In this document: in pieces, positions 8,037-15,046 of the stretch
Numbering within the stretch: position 1 is the first letter of the stretch
How the letters are laid out: every line of letters starts with the position of its first letter
From: a virus
IMG/VR virus record: IMGVR_UViG_3300046011_002466
Location: 1-21,119 of that record
Reading direction: 5' to 3' (one strand)
Length of the DNA: 21,119 nucleotides
The notes under the pieces: model-generated
Databases searched by the model: none
What the model was told of the DNA's origin: nothing
What the model saw: the letters and a program-made list of their open reading frames with translations, nothing else
Translations under genes and position numbers: made by a program

Positions 8037-11000
8037 TTACCTTGCGCACGTTTGCATTGCAGCGATTATATTATTATCAGCCTCAATCATAGCATTTATG
8101 TCATTATATGACAAGCCAGTTACTTCGTCAATTTCATCGCCAAAATCACGCACCAACCTTGCAAAATCTGCCTGTTGCGCAAAATCAATCTCGCTTTGCT
8201 CAAACTCTAATTGCGGTGGAATGGATTTATCATTCACGCTATTGGTGACAAAATCATTAGGCTCAATCATAGCTGGTTGTCGCCATTTATCCATAACTGC
8301 CACTATATCATCAGGAATATAAGCATCACTATTCCATAGTTCTTCATATTTAGATGATGCAAGTTTGCGCATATTGCTGAACACTTCCCTTAATTCTTCA
8401 TTTGGTGGATTGCCAGTCATAAAATGTGTTTCAACTGCATCTGCTATCTGTTGTTTTTGCGCAACATTAAGCGGAGTGCGCATATCGCCACCAACAAAAT
8501 TAACAATCGCTTGATAATCTTTTAATGCTTTCACGCTAGTGCTTGGTTGTAAAATAGCTTCCTGCATGGTTGAAACATAGAAGTCACCAGCCTCATAGAA
8601 TAAATCATTTGCGCTTTGAGTTGTGCTGAATAGTGTCTGGTCATTACTTAGCTTTGCAGCCATTATCGCATCATAGCTATCATTTTTAGATGCGTATTTT
8701 CTGGTAACATCAGGCGTTAGCCATCTATCAAAAACTTGCCTTATGTCATCGTTCAATTCAACATCAAGGTCACGCCATGATTGATATATCTGCATCAACC
8801 AATCTTTCATGGTTGCGAATAGCGATTTCAACTGCTCATTTGGCGCAATTCCTTCTCGCATATGTTGCTCAAAGCCACGAGCAAGTTTTTCTTCCTGCTC
8901 AACTGTGAATTTCTGTCCTCGCTCTGCACCGACCAAATCTTCCATGGTTTCCCAATCAGCTTTTAATTCCGCTGGTGCTTTTTCATGCGCTGCCAATTCA
9001 CGCATCATATTAGTGTAAAAATGCCCCATTTCATGAATGAACGTTGAAGCGTCCGCATCTTTGAAAAGCGTGATTGTGGCTTGATTGCCGTTAAATGTGA
9101 TAGAGCCTTTTGCGGGTTGAAATAAAGTATCCTGCTTTAATTCTGACTGGTCAAACAAGTTAGTTTCACCCTGCATTCCTTTCTGCGCAACCTTGGCTTT
9201 GCTTGCGCCTTCCATTTTACGCTCAATTAATTCACGTTGCGATATTGGCTCAAAGCCTTCTAGTGATGGCGTGGAGTTGTCTGGGGGTTGTTTTTTGCCA
9301 CGTTGGTATAGGGTGGTTGATTTTTTATTTTCAAAATCCTGCCTTGTGATAACATTGCCATCTTTGCTACCAAGGCTGCGCATTAACGCTGCGCCGTCTG
9401 TGGTTGTTCCAGTAGAGTTTTTTATAATTTCAACATTTGGATAATCATTAAATATTTTCTGAATAGCAGCTTTAATAACGCCTTTTTTCCTATGTGCTTC
9501 TTTTGTGAAAGGGCTATCAAACTCCATTTCATTTGGTTTTTCTGGGTCAATGTAAAAATCAATAGATGCAACTTGTTGTCTAACTAAATTAGGGCTTTCT
9601 TTTCGTTCTGCTTCGGTTAATGTATAATCTATGAATAATTTAATTTTATTATTTTTACCTACTGCAAACTCACCATTTTCTTTTTTATAAACTTCATTTG
9701 AAATTGTTTCACGAAATGTATAATTTTCTGGTAATTCATAATTATTATTGCCACCTTGATATAATATCCGTGCATCGTTAGGTGAAAATGCGCCTTGGTT
9801 GCTGCCAATATCCAACCCGTCAAAGAAATTATTAATAGCAGCTTCAAACGCATCATCAACATCACCATATCTTTCAACAAAGCTATCATAGCTCGTCATA
9901 ATCATATCTTGATATTCCCATAATGGCAGGTCATTACGCCCTGTTGCCATTAGCTTTTCATGGATATTATTGTGCATTAAATTACGCTTTTGGTCACGCA
10001 AATCTAATTTTTCATAATATAGTTTTTGCGCTAATTCATAAGGCGTTGTGCGGTTGGTTATGCCATAAGGATTACTTTCAACTGTGCCAACATTAGCTTG
10101 TTCCCAGTTGCGCATTGCATCAACATCTGATTGCTTATAGATAGGTTCTTCTTGAATTGATTTTGCTAGTAAATCATAAAAATCGTCCATAGTTGGCGCA
10201 TTATTTACCATGGCTGCATAATCAGAATATTCAACACCTTGCGCTTGTGGAAAATAACCTTCATTAATAGCACGCTGCAATAATCCACCAGTGCCATCAA
10301 CATTAAATTGTTCCATTGAACCAACTGCAAAACCAGTTTTGCGGTCAATGTTTTTTTCATAACCTTTACTGCGATTACCCTTGTATTCAGCACGAATACC
10401 GCCAGCAAATGTTTTTGGAGTAATGTCACGTGCTTTAAGTTCTCCGCCTTTATCAACCACCCCGCCTTGTTGCTTAACCCATTGATGAAAAGCTATTGGA
10501 TTATAGCCTATTTTCTGTTTCCAAGTATTTTGAACTTTTGTCTTGTTAGTTTTCCAATCTGCAATAATGGTTTCAGCCCTAGGAATAGATTGCTCTATTC
10601 CTAGGGTAGTTCTATTGATTTGCTCTGCATTATCAACCCTAATATTAGCTGGTTGCGGTGCTAAAATATCATCATTTGCATCGTATCTAGGAATACTATT
10701 ATAATCAGGTTGTCGACCCGCTTCAATCGCATCTAATGTTTCTTGCAAGTTCTCTCTATGGATTTGCACAGCTTTATTAATAGCAGTTTCAGGCGTGATA
10801 TTTGGATTAGTGGTTTGCACCGCTTCAATGATTTCTTGTGGGATATTATCTTCAACTTGCGCTTTTCGGTTTATCCATTTTGCAGCATATCTTTGTGCTT
10901 TAGTCGCAATCGGACTTTCTACAATTTTATTCATTACCTCAATACGATTTGCACGATTTCTAATAAAGTTATAAGCAGGAGGCAATCCTTTTGCTACCCC

Positions 11001-11747
11001 TGTTATAACTCCTGCCCCAATACCAGCCGTTGCAACCTGTAAAGCCATATCTGATGCGCTCATTGGCGTTCCAAGGGCAGTTTCAACACGCTGATTAGCT
11101 GGTAATTGTGTTGCCTCAATTCCCATATTAATTGCAGCTTCACCTGCAATAGTTTTTAATATCCCATTAGCTGCGCCCATTCCAAGTGGTAACGTGGCAA
11201 TATTAATAGGGTCAAGCATTGAACCAGCAATTTCACCCACAAAAGGCGCAACATACTTTGATGTAGTTCCCGCACCACGAGAAGAGTAATCTGCTACAAC
11301 CTGCCTTTGTGAGTTTATTTCTTGATTATAATATTGCTTTATTTCTTCTGTTGTGTTAATTCCCGCCCATTTTTCAGGATTAGATTTTCTACCTTCAATA
11401 ATTTGCGCATCAAGCAACGAGTATGTTTTGTCATTAAGGTTTCTTTGTTGCAAAGATGCTTCTATTGGTGTTGGTTGCGTGAATTTCTCAAAAAACCCTT
11501 CAGGTTTTGGCATAGCTTTTTCAGCTTCCAATTTTGCAGTGCCAACATAATCAAAATCTGTGAAATTATTTTTAATAAAATCATCACGTTCTGATATTTT
11601 CTTATCAAGGTTATAATCATAAACTTCTGATTTACGAAAAAACGCACTAGTTGCCACTGTTGCATTTTCTAATGCGCCTGTTGATTGCGTATTTGGTGAA
11701 TAAGCTGGCAAATAATCAATTCCACTTTTTAGAAAAGAAGCACCCAT
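8037..11747 (-). CDS. Large polyvalent internal virion protein with zincin domain, 1236 aa
   Basis: The gene occupies the gp16 position of T7-like phages. Visible segments: a helical N-terminus; glycine-rich hydrophobic stretches (about 165-212 and 232-256) that could insert into membranes; a polyvalent-protein (LPD-type) region starting FHQWVKQQGGVVDKGGELKARD (420-441); a GNAT-like region (about 700-793, with FTKEAHRKKGVIKAAIQ and TDGAALMRSLG); a zincin metallopeptidase domain (about 900-1012) with HEMGH at 905-909 and a downstream ARGFEQH that could supply the third ligand; and a degenerate second copy (about 1046-1158). LYQ or LFQ motifs mark several borders. It is probably ejected into the host, where the protease-like domain might act on host or virion proteins; the target is unknown. 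It starts 1 base after the preceding stop. No T7 gp16-like lytic transglycosylase domain is visible. Confidence 0.85.
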   Translation of the reverse strand: MGASFLKSGIDYLPAYSPNTQSTGALENATVATSAFFRKSEVYDYNLDKKISERDDFIKNNFTDFDYVGTAKLEAEKAMPKPEGFFEKFTQPTPIEASLQQRNLNDKTYSLLDAQIIEGRKSNPEKWAGINTTEEIKQYYNQEINSQRQVVADYSSRGAGTTSKYVAPFVGEIAGSMLDPINIATLPLGMGAANGILKTIAGEAAINMGIEATQLPANQRVETALGTPMSASDMALQVATAGIGAGVITGVAKGLPPAYNFIRNRANRIEVMNKIVESPIATKAQRYAAKWINRKAQVEDNIPQEIIEAVQTTNPNITPETAINKAVQIHRENLQETLDAIEAGRQPDYNSIPRYDANDDILAPQPANIRVDNAEQINRTTLGIEQSIPRAETIIADWKTNKTKVQNTWKQKIGYNPIAFHQWVKQQGGVVDKGGELKARDITPKTFAGGIRAEYKGNRSKGYEKNIDRKTGFAVGSMEQFNVDGTGGLLQRAINEGYFPQAQGVEYSDYAAMVNNAPTMDDFYDLLAKSIQEEPIYKQSDVDAMRNWEQANVGTVESNPYGITNRTTPYELAQKLYYEKLDLRDQKRNLMHNNIHEKLMATGRNDLPLWEYQDMIMTSYDSFVERYGDVDDAFEAAINNFFDGLDIGSNQGAFSPNDARILYQGGNNNYELPENYTFRETISNEVYKKENGEFAVGKNNKIKLFIDYTLTEAERKESPNLVRQQVASIDFYIDPEKPNEMEFDSPFTKEAHRKKGVIKAAIQKIFNDYPNVEIIKNSTGTTTDGAALMRSLGSKDGNVITRQDFENKKSTTLYQRGKKQPPDNSTPSLEGFEPISQRELIERKMEGASKAKVAQKGMQGETNLFDQSELKQDTLFQPAKGSITFNGNQATITLFKDADASTFIHEMGHFYTNMMRELAAHEKAPAELKADWETMEDLVGAERGQKFTVEQEEKLARGFEQHMREGIAPNEQLKSLFATMKDWLMQIYQSWRDLDVELNDDIRQVFDRWLTPDVTRKYASKNDSYDAIMAAKLSNDQTLFSTTQSANDLFYEAGDFYVSTMQEAILQPSTSVKALKDYQAIVNFVGGDMRTPLNVAQKQQIADAVETHFMTGNPPNEELREVFSNMRKLASSKYEELWNSDAYIPDDIVAVMDKWRQPAMIEPNDFVTNSVNDKSIPPQLEFEQSEIDFAQQADFARLVRDFGDEIDEVTGLSYNDINAMIEADNNIIAAMQTCAR
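10577..10606. repeat. Perfect 13-bp inverted repeat with 4-base loop
   Basis: CCCTAGGAATAGA at 10577-10589 and its exact complement TCTATTCCTAGGG at 10594-10606 flank the loop TTGC. Each arm contains CCTAGG. The repeat lies inside the 1236-aa gene, around residues 381-390, in a linker-like stretch before the LPD-type region. It is not followed by a T-run on either strand, so it does not look like an intrinsic terminator. Confidence 0.9.
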
Positions 11748-11748
11748 A

Positions 11749-14166
11749 TCAGTTTCCGTTTATAATTTTTTTCAAGTTTAACACAAATGTTTTGCCATCT
11801 CCATCAAGTAATCTTGCGCCATTGAGGATAACGCCATACTGTCCGTCACCAATAGATGCTAAAATTGCATTATCACGCCATTCATCAACAGATACATCAC
11901 CCATATCGCTTCTAGGTAATCCACCATTTATTTGTATAATTTGCTTATCTGTTAAATCGTCTATTGCGCTTTGCAAAATATCTTCATCAACCATATTTCC
12001 CGCATTATCTTTGAATGAGAAAACTTTGCTACCATTATCTAATTCAACTGGTGCGCCGATAATGTCTGTAACGGCTTTAGTTATTAAATTGGTATCAATA
12101 ACAGTTTTGTCGCTGCTTCCTTCCCCAACTTGTGTATTACGATAATCCATCGCTTTATAATATGAAGTTAGAGCATTGGTTAAGCCTTCAACTTGAGATG
12201 CAGGAACGAACATGCCATCAAATATAGAGTTTAATTCGGTTCTGAAATCGCCAGCCTTAAATTCAGTTGGCAACCTTTCACCTTCAATAATTGCGGTAGC
12301 AACCTGTGGTTCTTGTGCTAATGCAACCGCAAATGAACTATTGGCTTTGAATGCTTTATATGCAACTCTTTCAAGTTCATCTGGGGTCATGACTTCTTTT
12401 AATGCAGCTATTTTTGCAACAAACGCACTTGGCTCACCTTTCTCAAAATCAACTTTAAGCGCATCAATTTCATTTTCTGATAAAATCGGAATATTGAGAT
12501 TATTACCTTCAAATGATTTAATCTCGTTAATGCTTTCACGGCGTGAAATAAGCTCTCTAAAAACTGCATTACTATCCAATTCTTGCGAAGATAAATCAAG
12601 CGGAACAACTGGCGCAGTTAAACCGCTTTTAGCATAATAATCCAGTGGGTCTTTCTCAATTCTTTTAAGGTTTTCAGCGTGAGTTTCTTTTAGCAATCCA
12701 TATAATTCTGCATTTTTTGTGTTGCCACTCCCTAATTCCATTTGCAATTCTGATAATTGAGAAACTTGCTCATCTATGCGTCTACCCGAAAATAGCGATA
12801 TATTTTGTTGGTTATCGCCATAGGTTTTTATCTTATTGGCTAATTCAGGCTCGCCAACTTGATTTGCTTGCGTAACAAGGTTAGCAAACACTTCATTTGG
12901 AATAACTGCATTTTCTGACGTGGCTTTTTTTATTCCTTCAAACTCGGTGGATATATTGTTTTTTACATATCCATAAGTTGTGTTTCTTAATGTTTTCTGT
13001 TGCGCAGGGGTAACATAATTTAACAATGCAGCGTCATCGCTGCCATCAAACTTAGTTAATCTGTTTTGCCAACCGCCTAAAAACTGCTCATATTTTGCAG
13101 GGTCAAGCGATGCAAGGCGCATATATTCTTCATTGCGCATATTTTTAATATCATCTAATGACGCACCATTTTTAGCTGCATCAACTAATTCTTTCGCAAA
13201 ATCACTGCGATGATTAACCACACCATCAAACACGATTGCTTGCACATCATTAGGAACTTGTTCTAAATTATATTTGTCCCAATATCTTTCTTTATATAAT
13301 TGCTTGGCTTTGTCAGTAGTTAAGTTGGCAACATCAATATCAGGATTGGCTTTTTGATTAATTCCAAAGTTTGCAGGTGCGCCACTATTGCCATCATTGG
13401 CAACATAACCACCTTCATTTTGCAAAACAATATCAATAGCAGCATCAAATCCACCCGAATTGCCATTGAAAATCTTAAGTAAATCTTGAGGTGATTTTTT
13501 GCTCAACTGTGAAAATGCAGTTGCGTTTTGAATTTTTAATATTATCTCAGGTCTTTTGTCTGGAGGCAATACGCCCGCAGCAATCAAAGTATCAACTTCC
13601 GCTATTTGAGTTTGCATTAATCGCTGCATTGTATTTGGGTCATCTGTTGCGCTTATCTGATTAATCGTGCGGTCAAACGTTACATCTAAACCAGCAACCA
13701 GTTGTTTGTTACGCATTTCATAAGCGTTTTCATTTAGCTTTAATCCATAATTGGACATGTCCTGCTTTGCGGATAATTCAAACAATGAACGCTCACGATC
13801 ATCAGTGATATTGCTAGAATATTTTTGTAATGTTTTTTGCGCAAACTCATTAAATCGCTTTGGTTTTGTTGAATAATCAGGATTACTTAATTCTTGCGCA
13901 TACCAATCATTAAAATCCTGCACAAGCGCAGTTTGAGATTGTGCTTTTTGCAACTGTGTGACTTTCTGCCTTTCTTGCTCCATCAATTTCGCTTCATAGC
14001 GTTGCGTTTTTATTGCTTGATTTTGCAAAACCGCACCAGTTCTTTGCAACTGATTACCAGCTTGTTGCATTATTTTCCCTGTTGGGTCTTCAGGCAACGC
14101 AACAAACTGCCTATCATAAGATGGCGTTTGTCTATTTATATCCTGTGCCGATGGTAAGCGTGGCAT
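11749..14166 (-). CDS. Internal virion protein with GH108-type muramidase domain, 805 aa
   Basis: The N-terminus (about 30-160) is helical and Gln/Lys-rich, like internal core proteins. Residues about 238-375 match the glycoside hydrolase 108 / peptidoglycan-binding pattern: NEGGYVANDGNSGAPANFGIN (250-270), with the expected catalytic Glu at 251, then LTTDKAKQLYKERYWDKY (282-299) and VPNDVQAIVFDGVVNHR (304-320). This family cleaves the glycan backbone of peptidoglycan. The remaining ~430 residues are mostly helical without a known motif. It sits at the T7 gp15 position and probably forms part of the ejection channel, opening the cell wall locally during DNA entry. The start overlaps the preceding stop as TAATG, with a strong GGAGG nine bases upstream. 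I see no signal peptide or holin partner, so it is a virion hydrolase, not an endolysin. Confidence 0.88.
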   Translation of the reverse strand: MPRLPSAQDINRQTPSYDRQFVALPEDPTGKIMQQAGNQLQRTGAVLQNQAIKTQRYEAKLMEQERQKVTQLQKAQSQTALVQDFNDWYAQELSNPDYSTKPKRFNEFAQKTLQKYSSNITDDRERSLFELSAKQDMSNYGLKLNENAYEMRNKQLVAGLDVTFDRTINQISATDDPNTMQRLMQTQIAEVDTLIAAGVLPPDKRPEIILKIQNATAFSQLSKKSPQDLLKIFNGNSGGFDAAIDIVLQNEGGYVANDGNSGAPANFGINQKANPDIDVANLTTDKAKQLYKERYWDKYNLEQVPNDVQAIVFDGVVNHRSDFAKELVDAAKNGASLDDIKNMRNEEYMRLASLDPAKYEQFLGGWQNRLTKFDGSDDAALLNYVTPAQQKTLRNTTYGYVKNNISTEFEGIKKATSENAVIPNEVFANLVTQANQVGEPELANKIKTYGDNQQNISLFSGRRIDEQVSQLSELQMELGSGNTKNAELYGLLKETHAENLKRIEKDPLDYYAKSGLTAPVVPLDLSSQELDSNAVFRELISRRESINEIKSFEGNNLNIPILSENEIDALKVDFEKGEPSAFVAKIAALKEVMTPDELERVAYKAFKANSSFAVALAQEPQVATAIIEGERLPTEFKAGDFRTELNSIFDGMFVPASQVEGLTNALTSYYKAMDYRNTQVGEGSSDKTVIDTNLITKAVTDIIGAPVELDNGSKVFSFKDNAGNMVDEDILQSAIDDLTDKQIIQINGGLPRSDMGDVSVDEWRDNAILASIGDGQYGVILNGARLLDGDGKTFVLNLKKIINGN

Positions 14167-14690
14167 TAGTAATATCCTCCCGCTGGATTAACATTGCCAG
14201 CCGTTTGCCATGGTAATTTTTTGCTTCCTGTCGAGCCACCAGTTGCGCCAGCCATTAAAGCATATTGTGATATACCGCCAATCGCACCATATAATCCTGC
14301 TTTTTTAGCATTCCTTCCTGCCAATACTTGAACATCAGCAGCAGTATTCAACCCTGTTGCGCTTTCTTGTCCTGCCACAATAGAACTATCAAGCGCATAT
14401 TGCGCTTCATTATCTAATCCAGCTAACAAATTAACGATAGATGGTGATGCGCTAGATACGCCACTTGCTGCACTCAAAGCCCTTGCCCGTGATGAAGCTA
14501 AATCAATCTGACGTTTTTTCTCTAAACCTTGACGTTGTGCCACCGCTTCATTTTGTTTTGCTTGTTGCCGATATTGCGTAGCTTGAAAATTAGCAGAAGC
14601 CCGTGCAGCGTTACCCTGCTGTATAGAACCAGCTGCGCTTACCGCCGTTCCAACCGCTCCTGCTATTAATGCGATTTCAATTCCTGTCAT
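14166..14690 (-). CDS. Small internal virion protein, gp14-like, 174 aa
   Basis: The N-terminus is a hydrophobic Ala/Gly-rich helix (about residues 3-22, IEIALIAGAVGTAVSAAGSI) without charged residues after Glu5, long enough to cross a membrane. It is followed by a long Ala/Gln/Arg-rich amphipathic helical region (about 25-80) and a Gly-rich C-terminus. This pattern (membrane-like N-terminus, then helices with SRARALSAASGVSSASPS) is what I associate with gp14-type internal core proteins, which insert into the outer membrane at the start of DNA ejection. Length and position, between the gp13-like and gp15-position genes, agree with T7 gp14 (196 aa). Its ATG overlaps the previous stop as ATGA, and its stop overlaps the next start as TAATG. 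The family call is by architecture, not strong sequence motifs. Confidence 0.82.
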   Translation of the reverse strand: MTGIEIALIAGAVGTAVSAAGSIQQGNAARASANFQATQYRQQAKQNEAVAQRQGLEKKRQIDLASSRARALSAASGVSSASPSIVNLLAGLDNEAQYALDSSIVAGQESATGLNTAADVQVLAGRNAKKAGLYGAIGGISQYALMAGATGGSTGSKKLPWQTAGNVNPAGGYY

Positions 14691-15046
14691 GTTCTATAAA
14701 CCCCAAGCCCCAGCTCATCTATAGTTCCAATAAATCTAAAACCTAATTTTAACAAATATTTATCAGGCGTGATTTTACCATAAGCATAAATATCTTTCTC
14801 ATATTTTAACGCTTCTTCAACAATATAGCAAGAAATACGAAATATTGATAGCGCAGAATGTGTCATATTTTGATTAAAATCGCTATTCAAAATACATAAT
14901 CCATTGGTTTTTGCCAAACTACCAATGCAAGCAATGTCACCATCACAAATAACAGTCCATGCTTTAATGCTATCAGCTTGTGGAACTTTACCACATATTA
15001 ATAAAAAATCATCATCAACCGTATCACGAATGCTATATTGCGTCAT
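14687..15046 (-). CDS. GNAT-fold protein at the gp13 position, 119 aa
   Basis: The sequence follows the acyl-CoA N-acyltransferase fold: an N-terminal strand and helix (MTQYSIRDTVDDDFLLICGKV), central strands (AWTVICDGDIACIGSLAKTNG), a helical section (about 60-83) and the typical final motif DKYLLKLGFRFIGTI (about 94-108). The classical R/Q-x-x-G-x-G/A acetyl-CoA loop is not evident, so catalytic activity is doubtful. In T7-like phages the gene between the nozzle and gp14 encodes gp13, a small protein of GNAT-like fold needed for assembly of the internal core, and this gene has the same place and size. It starts 14 bases inside the end of the nozzle gene and has only a weak ribosome site, so coupling is likely. 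Confidence 0.75.
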   Translation of the reverse strand: MTQYSIRDTVDDDFLLICGKVPQADSIKAWTVICDGDIACIGSLAKTNGLCILNSDFNQNMTHSALSIFRISCYIVEEALKYEKDIYAYGKITPDKYLLKLGFRFIGTIDELGLGVYRT

